The notes beneath the pieces were generated by a model. That model ran no database searches, was not told the DNA's origin, and saw only the letters and a program-made list of their open reading frames with translations. A program made the position numbers and the translations under genes. A DNA stretch of 64,000 nucleotides from Clostridiales bacterium (GTDB taxonomy: Bacteria > Bacillota > Clostridia > Oscillospirales > CAG-272): the NCBI GenBank assembly GCA_003150035.1, contig QALR01000018.1, positions 151,478 through 215,477 on the forward strand. Reading direction: 5' to 3'. Positions 42,955-51,217 of this stretch are shown here, piece by piece. Position 1 is the stretch's first letter, and each line of letters opens with the position of its first letter.

Positions 42955-43589
42955 CGGGCTCCCTTTCCTGTCAATACCGTCGGAATTGTCAAAATCAGAC
43001 ATTTCATGTCCAACCAAATCGAACGACCTTGCATATACTGCTTATCGTACAGCCACTTTTCCCCCGGAGAGAGGTCATAGCCTCCTCGGACCTGCGCAAG
43101 GCCGGTCAGCCCCGGTTTTATCAAAAGCCTCTTTTCAAAATCCGACACGGACTCTCTGAATTTCTCATAAAAGACGGCCCTCTCCGGACGCGGCCCCACA
43201 AGGCTCATATCGCCCGCCAAAATATTTACAAGCTGAGGCAGCTCGTCCAAATGAAACCTGCGCAGAAAAACGCCAACTTTTGTGCGCCTTGCATCTTCTT
43301 TTTCCGTCCACACGGGACCGTTCCTCTCCGCATCCTTTCTCATGGTACGGAATTTAAGAAGCGTAAACGGTTTTCCAAGGGTTCCAAGCCTTATCTGCCG
43401 ATAGAAAACGGGACCCGGCGAATCCAACCGTATCGCAAGTGCAATTCCTAACATAGGCCCCGCCAAGATGACAAGAAGAATCAACGACAGTATGACATCG
43501 GAAACGCGCTTCATTTTCTCATAAACAGGTTTTGATTGATACCAATCTGTTGTTATTTCCGTAGGTATTTTCAGTTCGATATCCAACAT
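42951..43589 (-). CDS. Polyprenyl-phosphate sugar-1-phosphate transferase (initiating)
   Basis: A 212-residue bacterial sugar transferase that starts repeat-unit assembly by placing a sugar phosphate on undecaprenyl phosphate. Seen: a membrane-entrant helix (about 31-53), DSPGPVFYRQIRLGTLGKPF, LLKFRTMRKDAERN, RRFHLDELPQLVNILAGDMS and LVGPRPERAVF, the PglC/WbaP signature. It lacks the N-terminal membrane domain of WbaP, so it is the minimal type. First gene of the operon, with a consensus promoter and GGGAGG. The donor sugar is not predictable. Confidence 0.95.
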   Translation of the reverse strand: MLDIELKIPTEITTDWYQSKPVYEKMKRVSDVILSLILLVILAGPMLGIALAIRLDSPGPVFYRQIRLGTLGKPFTLLKFRTMRKDAERNGPVWTEKEDARRTKVGVFLRRFHLDELPQLVNILAGDMSLVGPRPERAVFYEKFRESVSDFEKRLLIKPGLTGLAQVRGGYDLSPGEKWLYDKQYMQGRSIWLDMKCLILTIPTVLTGKGAR

Positions 43590-43603
43590 ACAAAACCTCC
43601 CGA

Positions 43604-43638
43604 TTATATGATATTTGCATTTTCAGAATATCATATAA
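43604..43638. promoter_or_regulatory. 12-bp inverted repeat over the polysaccharide promoter
   Basis: TTATATGATATT (43604-43615) and AATATCATATAA (43627-43638) are perfect inverted arms with an 11-bp centre. The right arm covers the -10 box and the start of the spacer, so a bound protein would block polymerase. No regulator gene adjoins. Confidence 0.6.
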
Positions 43639-43653
43639 CGGGAATGTTGTCAA
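43625..43653 (-). promoter_or_regulatory. Promoter of the polysaccharide operon
   Basis: TTGACA (43653-43648), 17-bp spacer, TATTCT (43630-43625) on the minus strand. The AT-rich 43655-43770 stretch upstream may serve as an UP element. The 301-bp gap 43590-43890 otherwise holds only the inverted repeat and a terminator. Confidence 0.8.
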
Positions 43654-43768
43654 CTATTGGTTGAAAAAATGCTCAGAATTGCTTCATTGAAAAGGATAAA
43701 CTCTTCTGTTTTATTTTATAAAAACAACATTTTATAAAACCTTTTTTATTTAAAATCTTGGCAATATA

Positions 43769-43819
43769 CAAAAAACAAAAAAAATAAAAGCCCGACAGGC
43801 GCAAAATGACCCGCCGGGC
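43769..43819 (-). terminator. Terminator after the cysteine-desulfurase-like gene
   Basis: Minus-strand GCCCGGCGGGU pairs with GCGCCUGUCGGGC (43819-43790, two G-U pairs), followed by TTTTATTTTTTTTG. Confidence 0.8.
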
Positions 43820-43890
43820 ATGGAAAATTGGATTGCCGTCATAAAATGATTCAAAAAAATCTTTCGGTAAAAAGAAGCAGTGACCATCTT

Positions 43891-45027
43891 TTACGAAAGG
43901 ATCTTCTCCAGAATCAAAACAAATTTTTCTATTTCCTCTGGTGTATTGAACGCGGAAAAGCTGATACGCAGAGCATCTCCGCCGGTGCGCAGCGCCCGAT
44001 GCGCCGCCGGCGCGCAATGAAGCCCCGCCCGGGTACATACCCCGGCGTCTCCCAGCTTTTCGGAAACCTCTGACGGAGAAATCCCGTCAAAGCCCAGCAG
44101 CAGAATAGAGCCGCGCTGCGCTGCAGGAAGATATACCTTCACTTTTTTATGGTGTTCCAAGAGTTCGGCACCATAGCGCATGAGAGAGGTCTCATGCTTT
44201 TCAATCTTCTCCCTGTCAGCGGAGCTTACATAGCGCAGACCCGCGCCAAGTCCGACAATACACGGGGTGGCAACGGTGCCGGCTTCATAGGAGTCCGGCG
44301 GTTCATGTCCCATATCGATATCATTGGAATTTTTTCCGTTTCCGCCAAACAGGCTGCACCGAAACCGCTCAAAATCAAAGTCGTCCGAAAAGGCGGCAAA
44401 CCCGCTCCCCTGCGGTCCATACAGTCCTTTATGTCCCGGCGCACACAGAACGGATATGCCGTCGCGCATCATATGGATGTCATACACACCGGCGCTCTGC
44501 GCGGCGTCAACGACATATAGTATCCCATACCGTTTGCAAAGCGCGCCGATTTCCTTCACAGGCAAAATTCTAGGACAAATATTGGAAGCGTGCGTCATGA
44601 CAACCGCCCGAGTATTCGGTCGGATATGACGCTCGATCTCCTGTAGCAAAGCCGCGTCGTCTCCGGTGGCATCTACGGTATCATATGTCATACCGCGAAT
44701 GGCGCAAAGATTGGCAATCGGGCGCAGCACGCTGTTGTGCTCCAAATTGGACAGGATAAAATGATCGCCGCGGCAGGCGATGCCGGCAATAGCAAGATTG
44801 AGCGCTTGCGTCGTATTCTGCGTAAACACAACATTTTCTGGTTTTGAAATGCCGAAAAAGTCGGCAATGCCGCACCGGACGTCATAAATCGCCTCTGCGG
44901 CAGCAAGTGCGAGCGGATGGGAACCCCTTCCCGGATTTCCGCAGTATTCCTTCATGCATTTCGTCATCTCACGGATGACAACGGCTGGCTTGGGGAAGGT
45001 TGTCGCCGCATTGTCAAAATAAATCAT
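43891..45027 (-). CDS. Cysteine-desulfurase-like class V aminotransferase
   Basis: A 378-residue PLP enzyme. Seen: MIYFDNAATTFPKPAVV, GNPGRGSHPLAL, VFTQNTTQALNLAI, the PLP lysine in CAPGHKGLYGPQG and an active-site cysteine loop VCTRAGLHCAPAAHRALRTG. This is the subgroup often called 'cysteine desulfurase family protein', frequent in Clostridia near DUF3343 or selenium genes. It would release S or Se from (seleno)cysteine. The ATG at 45027 follows GGGAG; an upstream TTG frame to 45144 lacks an RBS. It is paired with the DUF3343 gene, 168 bp upstream. Confidence 0.88.
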   Translation of the reverse strand: MIYFDNAATTFPKPAVVIREMTKCMKEYCGNPGRGSHPLALAAAEAIYDVRCGIADFFGISKPENVVFTQNTTQALNLAIAGIACRGDHFILSNLEHNSVLRPIANLCAIRGMTYDTVDATGDDAALLQEIERHIRPNTRAVVMTHASNICPRILPVKEIGALCKRYGILYVVDAAQSAGVYDIHMMRDGISVLCAPGHKGLYGPQGSGFAAFSDDFDFERFRCSLFGGNGKNSNDIDMGHEPPDSYEAGTVATPCIVGLGAGLRYVSSADREKIEKHETSLMRYGAELLEHHKKVKVYLPAAQRGSILLLGFDGISPSEVSEKLGDAGVCTRAGLHCAPAAHRALRTGGDALRISFSAFNTPEEIEKFVLILEKILS

Positions 45028-45195
45028 AAGCTGCTCCCAATATTCAATAGGGGGTTTGCCCCCGTCGTTCAACGCGGCAAGGCGCTGCATCTCGTCACAC
45101 TGCGTTCTCAGCAAAAGATGAGTCTCCTGCTGATGAAAACGCAAATGGAACCCGCCATCTACTTCAGAATAGATGGGAACATCTTGCCTGAGTTA

Positions 45196-45414
45196 TCATC
45201 CTACCACATCCCCGAATGGGATATCGGCAGCTTCCAGAAAATCCATCGCCGCAGCGACGGAATATACATCCACTTGAAGACCAAAGCCGCATCCATGCGG
45301 CGTTTGCCTTGGGCTTGGACGCACGATTTTGCACCGGATTCCATTTTTACGAAGCATCCGCTGCGCCTTAATCGCAATGGTCTGAGAGCTTACCGTTATC
45401 ATTCTCACATCCAT
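45196..45414 (-). CDS. DUF3343 protein, putative S/Se carrier
   Basis: A 72-residue protein: ITVSSQTIAIKAQRMLRKNG then IVRPSPRQTPHGCGFGLQVD, the DUF3343 motif (FxS...A...L, P.P...S..CG). DUF3343 proteins are described as putative Se/S carrier-like proteins and co-occur with cysteine-desulfurase-like enzymes and YedF. Cys in HGCGFG could accept the chalcogen. It is upstream of the desulfurase-like gene on the same strand. GGAGGAG lies before the ATG at an unusually long spacing. Function is inferred from context. Confidence 0.85.
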   Translation of the reverse strand: MDVRMITVSSQTIAIKAQRMLRKNGIRCKIVRPSPRQTPHGCGFGLQVDVYSVAAAMDFLEAADIPFGDVVG

Positions 45415-45532
45415 TTGCTTTCACACTCCTCCCAAAATCGGTCTTGCGGGCGGAATAAAGTCCGCCAATACCATTATATGCATCGGGACATCGTGGGTGC
45501 GAATGGGTTAAGGAGCAAAAAACATGGACAAA

Positions 45533-45565
45533 GCAAAAAAAACGGCACGGAACAATGTCCGCACC
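45533..45565 (-). terminator. Terminator after the cyclase-family gene
   Basis: Minus-strand GGUGCGGA pairs with UCCGUGCC (45565-45544, two G-U pairs) around CAUUGU, followed by GTTTTTTTTGC. Confidence 0.75.
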
Positions 45566-45576
45566 AAAAGGCAGGA

Positions 45577-46173
45577 TTATGAAAGAACGGCAAACGCACG
45601 TATCGGTGACGCCTCCGCTGAAATTTTCAGGGGAACGGCATAAAATGTGAATACCTGTTCCCTCGCCGCCTCATAAAGCGTGCAAAGCCCGCGCAGGTTC
45701 TCTGCCAGAAAAATGCCCGCCTCGGACAAGCGTCTGTGGACCGCAAACGGCGGCAAATCCGGAGAGGGCGTGTCAAGTCCGAGGATCCGGATGTTTTTTG
45801 AAATCAAAAGCGACGCCACGGCCTCGGAAACCACCGGATGCGCCGTAAAATAGTCGGGGGCTCCGAGGTGCCTGTCCCATCCGGTTGCGATGAGCACCGC
45901 TTCTCCCTCTCTGATACAGGACATATCATCCCCCGGACGGAAAACCCGCGCCGGTGTGATAAAGCAGGAGAGCGGGAGATCCGACGCAGTACGCTCGTCC
46001 GCCGAAAAATGAGACGGCATATCGATGTGCGTGCCGGCGTGAAGCCCTGTATCCAGCCTTGTCAGCCGATATCCGCCGGATTCATACCGTGCGATGGGCA
46101 CAAGCTCGGTTACAGGATCGCCGGGATATACCGGCATGCCGGATTTCAGCACGTGGGTAAGATCGAAAAGCAT
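45577..46173 (-). CDS. Cyclase-family metal-dependent hydrolase (kynurenine formamidase-like)
   Basis: A 198-residue protein. The family metal site appears as GLHAGTHIDMPSHFSADERTA (first twenty residues shown the HxGTHxDxPxH pattern), preceded by LTHVLKSGMPVYPGDPV. These enzymes hydrolyse formamides such as N-formylkynurenine, or isatin, but no kynurenine-pathway gene is nearby, so the substrate is unknown. The ATG at 46173 follows AAAGGAGC; the longer in-frame GTG start reaches into the phosphohexomutase stop. The gene has terminators on both sides. Confidence 0.87.
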   Translation of the reverse strand: MLFDLTHVLKSGMPVYPGDPVTELVPIARYESGGYRLTRLDTGLHAGTHIDMPSHFSADERTASDLPLSCFITPARVFRPGDDMSCIREGEAVLIATGWDRHLGAPDYFTAHPVVSEAVASLLISKNIRILGLDTPSPDLPPFAVHRRLSEAGIFLAENLRGLCTLYEAAREQVFTFYAVPLKISAEASPIRAFAVLS

Positions 46174-46210
46174 ACAGGCTCCTTTCCGCCATACGCGGCC
46201 TTTTAAGCCG

Positions 46211-46250
46211 AAAAAAGCAGACAAATCCCTGCGGGATTCAGTCTGCCTTT
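46211..46250 (-). terminator. Terminator after the phosphohexomutase gene
   Basis: GCAGAC/GTCTGC (46217-46222, 46241-46246) and the inner AATCCC/GGGATT form a two-part stem; the minus-strand end is TTTTTTCGGC. Confidence 0.85.
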
Positions 46251-46259
46251 CGGTTATCG

Positions 46260-47693
46260 TCAAATTGCTGTTACGTCATTTTCCCATTCGTCGGAAATCG
46301 CCTTATAGGCTCTCGTATAGCTCTTAAAGATTTTTCGGATTTCCAACAGGTGCTCCATCGTGTCCGCTTCAAAAATCAGCACCAGTTCCGGCAGATTGGA
46401 CGAAGCGCGGATAAGTCCCCAGCCATGTTCAAACTGAACGCGCGCGCCGTTGATGTCGCAAACACGCCCGGGATACGCCGCTTTCAGCTTTTCGACAATT
46501 TCCTCTACAATTTCATATTTGACGTCGTCCGCGCAGTGTGCCTTGATTTCGGGAGAAACCACATAGTGCGGAAAGCTGTCCAGGATTTCAGAAACAGTCT
46601 CGTCTTTGTGGGAAAGAAACTCCACAAGCTTCGCCGCAACAAACACAGCATCATCGAAGCCGTACCAATCGTCGCCGCCGACAAAAATATGGCCGCTCCG
46701 CTCGCCCGCAAGCTCTGCATGGAGCTCATGCATCTTCGCCTTGATATAGGAATGTCCCGTCTTCCACATAACAGGATGACCGCCATTCTGTTCGATCACA
46801 TCGATAAGCGCTTTGGAGCATTTGACATCAAACACGACCGTCGCGCCCGGCTTCTTTTCAAGAAGCTGCTTGGCAATGAGTGCGAGCACCATATCGCTCC
46901 AGATGTTCTCTCCTTTTTCGTCAATCACGCCGATTCTGTCCCCGTCCCCGTCAAAGGAAAGCCCGAGGTCGGCATGAATATACGGATGAAGCACCATATC
47001 ATGCAGCCGTTTTCTGCCTGCGACATCAGACGGATTCGGGAAATAATGTGGGTAGGAAGTATCGGGATCGCAGTTGAGCTGAAAGGTCATACAGCCGAGC
47101 CTCTGGAACACTTCATAAACAAAGAGTCCCGCGCCGCCGTTGGCTGCGTCAAGCACGACACGAAGCTTTTTCGGCCCCATATGGATTCTTGAAACAATAT
47201 CATCGATATAAGCATCGCGCACATCCGTTTCCGTATAAACGCCGCGAGTGACACTTTCCGTCGGGATGTCAAGAAGAGAATAGACCTCTTTTATATCATC
47301 TGGTTCAAGCGTTTTGGAATAACCGTTTGCGAGCTTAAAGCCGGACCACCCATCCGGGTTGTGGCTCGCCGTAATCATCACGGCGCCCTCGCATTTCAGA
47401 TAATACTGCGCAAAATAGGCAAGCGGAGAAAGAGCAAGCCCGATGTAGAATACGTCGATTCCCTCTTCCAGCAAAGCGTCAACCGCCGCCTTGGCAAAGG
47501 AGGGCGAGCAGGCGCGATTGTCATAGCCGACAACCGCCCTTGTAATGCTTCTGCGATGCAAGTACTTGGAATATGCCTTCACGATCCGGTATACGTTTTC
47601 CGGGCAAAGTTCCTCATCACATACCCTGCCCCGGATGTCATACTCGCGGAACATGCTGCGGAAAGCCTCCGGATATTTTGTGTCTATAATCAT
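46260..47693 (-). CDS. manB: Phosphomannomutase/phosphoglucomutase
   Basis: A 477-residue alpha-D-phosphohexomutase. Seen: the phosphoserine loop MITASHNPDGWSGFKL, the metal loop LSFDGDGDRIGVIDEKG, the sugar-binding GERSGHIF and C-terminal RASSNLPELVLIFEA. It interconverts hexose-6- and hexose-1-phosphate and would supply GDP-mannose or UDP-glucose precursors for the polysaccharide operon to its 3' side, from which it is separated by terminators. The ATG follows AAAGGAG. The PMM/PGM (AlgC) versus PGM assignment is not certain. Confidence 0.92.
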   Translation of the reverse strand: MIIDTKYPEAFRSMFREYDIRGRVCDEELCPENVYRIVKAYSKYLHRRSITRAVVGYDNRACSPSFAKAAVDALLEEGIDVFYIGLALSPLAYFAQYYLKCEGAVMITASHNPDGWSGFKLANGYSKTLEPDDIKEVYSLLDIPTESVTRGVYTETDVRDAYIDDIVSRIHMGPKKLRVVLDAANGGAGLFVYEVFQRLGCMTFQLNCDPDTSYPHYFPNPSDVAGRKRLHDMVLHPYIHADLGLSFDGDGDRIGVIDEKGENIWSDMVLALIAKQLLEKKPGATVVFDVKCSKALIDVIEQNGGHPVMWKTGHSYIKAKMHELHAELAGERSGHIFVGGDDWYGFDDAVFVAAKLVEFLSHKDETVSEILDSFPHYVVSPEIKAHCADDVKYEIVEEIVEKLKAAYPGRVCDINGARVQFEHGWGLIRASSNLPELVLIFEADTMEHLLEIRKIFKSYTRAYKAISDEWENDVTAI

Positions 47694-47823
47694 TTTTATA
47701 CTCCTTTAATGCCGCCCCGAGGGACGGCGCATCATGATAAGCGGGCAAAGGAAATGTCACTATCCCCCTGCCTTGCCGCGGACATCACCGGATCCCCGCG
47801 ATATTATAGTATATGACAGAACA

Positions 47824-48564
47824 CTATGCCTCGTCCCAGTTGTGCCATACATTGACGATATCTTCATTTTCCTCCAGATTCTCTAGCAGAAGATTCATAT
47901 GCTTGACATCGTCCTCGTTTGTAAGGGTCACATAGGTGGACGGGACCTTTTCCACCTCGGAGGAAAGGAACGTATAGCCTTTTTCCGTAAGCGCCTGCGC
48001 AACTGCGGAAAGATCGTCCGGCTCACAATAGATTTCATATACGTTGTCCTCTTCGGCGAAATCAGACGCGCCAGCCTCGAGCGCTTCCTCCATGAGCTTA
48101 TCGCCGTCTACCACTTTGTCTCCCCATTCATCAAGCTCGGAAATCGCGATGACGCCCTTGGTCGAGAACAGGAATCCAACACAGCCGACCTGCCCGAGAT
48201 TTCCCCCGAACTTATCGAAGTAGTGGCGCACATCGCCCGCCGTGCGGTTACGGTTGTCCGTCGCCGCCTCGACAATGACCGCGACGCCGGATGGCCCGTA
48301 GCCCTCATAGGTGATCTCCTCATACGCTACGGCATCCGAACCTGACGCTTTTTTAATGATTCGCTCAATGTTGTCATTTGGGACGTTATTGGATTTTGCC
48401 TTTTGAATGAGATCCCGCAGCTTTCCGTTGGAATTCGGATCCGGACCGCCCTCCTTGACAGCGATGGCGATCTCCTTTCCGATTTTTGTGAAAACCTTGG
48501 CACGCTGTGCGTCGGTTTTCTCTTTTTTATGCATAATATTTTTCCACTTGCTATGTCCAGACAT
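47824..48564 (-). CDS. yebC: YebC/PmpR-family regulator
   Basis: A 246-residue three-domain protein: MSGHSKWKNIMHKKEKTDAQ and AKVFTKIGKEIAIAVKEGGP at the N terminus, then ITYEGYGPSGVAVIVEAATD and FGGNLGQVGCVGFLFSTKGV. YebC proteins are DNA-binding regulators in some bacteria, and recent work connects the family to translation at polyproline stalls. Length is normal. The ATG follows AAAAGGAG, and it lies 54 bp after argS with no terminator, so the two are probably co-transcribed. Confidence 0.95.
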   Translation of the reverse strand: MSGHSKWKNIMHKKEKTDAQRAKVFTKIGKEIAIAVKEGGPDPNSNGKLRDLIQKAKSNNVPNDNIERIIKKASGSDAVAYEEITYEGYGPSGVAVIVEAATDNRNRTAGDVRHYFDKFGGNLGQVGCVGFLFSTKGVIAISELDEWGDKVVDGDKLMEEALEAGASDFAEEDNVYEIYCEPDDLSAVAQALTEKGYTFLSSEVEKVPSTYVTLTNEDDVKHMNLLLENLEENEDIVNVWHNWDEA

Positions 48565-48618
48565 ACAGAAAATACTCCTTTTCCAATCGCAGAATTTTAG
48601 TCATGGCTTGCCCTGTCC

Positions 48619-50355
48619 TTATATCTCGTCCGGATGCTTCATGCAGATAAGCTCTAACGCCCGGCCAAGGATATCGTGGGTGGCGCGCGTCAGCGTCAAG
48701 CGAAAAGCGCGCACATGCTCATCCGGACAGGATACGATCCGGCACGCCTGATAAAAGCGGTTAAATGCGTTGCAGATATCGATGATGTACCGCGTAATCA
48801 CGGAAGGTTCCATTTCGGCGATTGCCGACGCCGTTTTCTCCGGGAAAAGCGAAAGCGTCTTGATAAGCTCTCTCTCCGTCGCGTCCAGTGTCGCCATTTC
48901 CGTGTTCTCAGAGAAGCTTCCCGCTTTTTCAAGAATGCTGCTCGTCCTTGCGTAGGTATATTGCGCATACGGGCCGGTATTGCCGTTGAAGTCGAGCGCG
49001 TCATCCATTACAAAGCTGATATCCCGCATCCGGTTGCCAAACAGATAGTAGAAGATGACAGCTCCGACGCCGACAGCCTTCGCCGTCTCCTCCTTGTCAG
49101 CAAGCGAGGGATTTTTCTCCTCAATGATGCCGCGGCATTTCTCGATGGCGGTGGCGAACAGATCGCGCAGAAGGATCACATTGCCCGTGCGCGTCGCGAG
49201 CTTTTCTCCGCCGATACTGACCGTGCCGTACGGCACATGATACAGCCTGTCATACCAATCGTAGCCCATCAGCTCCACGACCTTGAACCACTGCGCGAAA
49301 TGCAGGGACTGTCCGGCTGAGGTCACATAGATACATTTATCAAAATGATACGTACGCTTGCGGTAAACCGCCGCGGCGATGTCCCGCGCCGGATAAAGCG
49401 TTGAGCCGTCTGATTTCAAAATCAGACATGGCGGCATGTTATACGCCGAAAGATCGACAATCGATGCACCATTGTCAAGCTTTAAAAGACCTTTTTGACG
49501 GAGAAGCTCCACCTGTTCCGGCATTTTATCGGTGTAGAAGGATTCGCCGTTATAGCTTTCAAAATCGATACCGAGCAAATGATAAGTTTTTTTACATTCC
49601 GTCAGACTGATTTCCTTGAACCATTTCCACAGAGCGAGATTTTCTTTATCACCCCGCTCGAGTTTTGTAAATTCGGCGCGGCAAGCATCGGCAAGCTCGG
49701 TCTGACCTGCATCCTGCTCTGCCTTAATTTCATTGTTGACGCGCACATAAAGCGCCGCAAGTTCATCAACGCCTTCTTTTTCTACCTGTTCTCTGCTACC
49801 CCATTTACGATAGGCAACAATCATCTTTCCAAACTGAGTCCCCCAGTCACCAAGATGATTAACTCCAATACAGTGATAGCCTGCATACTGATGCAGAAGT
49901 TTCAAAGAATGTCCGATAACAGTCGTCCCAAGATGTCCAACATGAAATGGCTTAGCTAAGTTCGGAGAAGAATAGTCGAGAACAACAGTTTTCCCCTCTC
50001 CAAAGTGGTGCGCGCCATAGTCGCGTCCTTTCTCCGCAATGGTTTTCAGGATTTCTCCACCGAGATAGCGGTCATCAATCCGGAAATTAAGATATCCGCC
50101 GCTGCATGACGCCTCGGCAATACCCTCCGGAGGAGCCTCGCACATCCCCTCATGCAGCTTCGCGGCGATCGCGGGCGGCGCCATACGCAGCGCGCGACTG
50201 AGCCGGAAGCACGGGAGGGCGAGATCACCCATTGACACATCGGGAGGAACCTCCAAGGCCGCCGCCATATCCTCAGGCGACGCCGCGCTCCCCTTTCCCA
50301 TCTGTTCAAGACCCGAGACCACGGCGTCGGCAATTCTTTTTTTCAGCTTGTCCAT
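48619..50355 (-). CDS. argS: Arginyl-tRNA synthetase
   Basis: A 578-residue class I synthetase. Seen: the HIGH motif as AKPFHVGHLGTTVIG, VNHLGDWGTQFGKMI, the KMSKS-region ATRTGNVILLRDLF, and the C-terminal anticodon domain YARTSSILEKAG. The N-terminal Add-1 domain is present. The ATG at 50355 is chosen over 50373 because GAGGAG lies before it at normal distance. It is transcribed from its own promoter with a leader that can form a long hairpin, and leads into yebC. Confidence 0.96.
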   Translation of the reverse strand: MDKLKKRIADAVVSGLEQMGKGSAASPEDMAAALEVPPDVSMGDLALPCFRLSRALRMAPPAIAAKLHEGMCEAPPEGIAEASCSGGYLNFRIDDRYLGGEILKTIAEKGRDYGAHHFGEGKTVVLDYSSPNLAKPFHVGHLGTTVIGHSLKLLHQYAGYHCIGVNHLGDWGTQFGKMIVAYRKWGSREQVEKEGVDELAALYVRVNNEIKAEQDAGQTELADACRAEFTKLERGDKENLALWKWFKEISLTECKKTYHLLGIDFESYNGESFYTDKMPEQVELLRQKGLLKLDNGASIVDLSAYNMPPCLILKSDGSTLYPARDIAAAVYRKRTYHFDKCIYVTSAGQSLHFAQWFKVVELMGYDWYDRLYHVPYGTVSIGGEKLATRTGNVILLRDLFATAIEKCRGIIEEKNPSLADKEETAKAVGVGAVIFYYLFGNRMRDISFVMDDALDFNGNTGPYAQYTYARTSSILEKAGSFSENTEMATLDATERELIKTLSLFPEKTASAIAEMEPSVITRYIIDICNAFNRFYQACRIVSCPDEHVRAFRLTLTRATHDILGRALELICMKHPDEI

Positions 50356-50383
50356 AGAACCGACACTCCTCATTTTTCACATA

Positions 50384-50423
50384 AGAAACGGCGTTAACTT
50401 TTCCCCACATAAACACCGTTTCT
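50384..50423 (-). ncRNA. Hairpin in the argS leader
   Basis: Minus-strand AGAAACGGUGUU (50423-50412) pairs with AACGCCGUUUCU (50395-50384), 12 bp with one G-U pair and a 16-nt loop. No U-run follows, so it is not a terminator, and the leader is too short for a T-box. It may affect translation or mRNA stability. Confidence 0.45.
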
Positions 50424-50440
50424 GATAGCAATTTCAGTTT

Positions 50441-50469
50441 ATTATACTACAAAAACCATTTTCTTGCAA
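50441..50469 (-). promoter_or_regulatory. Promoter of argS
   Basis: TTGCAA (50469-50464), 17-bp spacer, TATAAT (50446-50441) on the minus strand. The 326-bp divergent gap 50356-50681 contains this promoter, the argS hairpin and the MarR-gene promoter/operator, and no gene. Confidence 0.8.
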
Positions 50470-50596
50470 CAGAAAATTTTGATTTTGTGGCAAAACGGAA
50501 TAATTTTCTCGTTTTTTCGGCGCAAATGAGACATTTCCACGAAAATAAATCGATGCGCTCATCAAATTTTTGTGAAAAGCGTTCCGCCTTTTGCTG

Positions 50597-50625
50597 TTGA
50601 CTTTCCCGCAAAAAAACGATATAAT
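50597..50625 (+). promoter_or_regulatory. Promoter of the MarR-ABC exporter operon
   Basis: TTGACT (50597-50602), 17-bp spacer, TATAAT (50620-50625). Confidence 0.85.
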
Positions 50626-50640
50626 GTTAGAAGCCTAACA
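50625..50640. promoter_or_regulatory. Candidate MarR operator at the transcription start
   Basis: TGTTAG (50625-50630) and CTAACA (50635-50640) form a perfect dyad with a 4-bp centre, touching the -10 box and covering the start site; AT-rich flanks extend it imperfectly. A MarR dimer bound here would block transcription, giving autoregulation. Confidence 0.6.
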
Positions 50641-50681
50641 ATTATATTGGTATGCATGAAAGGAAGAAAGAAAATCCGGAA

Positions 50682-51116
50682 ATGGAAAACAACCGCAGAC
50701 TTGGTTTTGAAATTAAAACCGTTGCCAACCTGCTAAGAAGGGAGATCGGCAGCTCCAGAAGGGGAAAATACGTTGCAAATGCTACCGGAACCAACGGTTT
50801 TATCATCGCATATCTTGCGGAACATACAGGGTGCGACGTATTTCAGCGCGATCTTGAAAAAGAGTTTTCCGTCCGCCGCTCTACCATGTCGAACATCATA
50901 CTGCGTATGGAGCAAAAAGGATTTTTAATCCGCACGCCGGTCGCGCATGACGCCAGACTGAAAAAGCTGACGCTGACGGAAAAGGGCTGGGAAATCCATT
51001 CTATCATGGAAGGAGCGGTCGATGAGGCCGAGGCAAAGCTTATGCTCGGACTTTCCGGAGAAGAAATCGAGCAGATGTATTCTCTTCTCGCCCGGATGCG
51101 CCGCAACTTAGAATGA
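50682..51116 (+). CDS. MarR-family transcriptional regulator
   Basis: A 144-residue winged-helix regulator: CDVFQRDLEKEFSVRRSTMS and NIILRMEQKGFLIRTPVAHD match the MarR recognition helix and wing (DxRxxxLxLT follows as DARLKKLTLTEKG). The ATG at 50682 is favoured, as the conserved fold starts after it; 50652 is an alternative and neither has an ideal RBS. It is the first gene of an operon with two ABC half-transporters, the usual layout for drug-induced derepression. Confidence 0.92.
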   Translation: MENNRRLGFEIKTVANLLRREIGSSRRGKYVANATGTNGFIIAYLAEHTGCDVFQRDLEKEFSVRRSTMSNIILRMEQKGFLIRTPVAHDARLKKLTLTEKGWEIHSIMEGAVDEAEAKLMLGLSGEEIEQMYSLLARMRRNLE

Positions 51117-51217
51117 GCAGCAGGAGCCAAAGTAATTCATAAGGCTATTTTTATTGGGAATTTCAGAGGAGGGAGAAAGAAACGTCCGCCGACGGTAGGA
51201 CGGACGTGACGGTAACC

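Noticed and set aside
43673..44038. A 121-residue minus-strand frame at the end of the cysteine-desulfurase-like gene.
   Set aside because: It is out of frame with that gene, runs through its terminator and has no ribosome site.
47694..47823. A TATAAT-like box upstream of the phosphohexomutase gene.
   Set aside because: No acceptable -35 partner at 16-18 bp; not listed as a promoter.
50374..50440. A T-box riboswitch for argS.
   Set aside because: The leader is about 80 nt, has no T-box sequence and no antiterminator/terminator pair.
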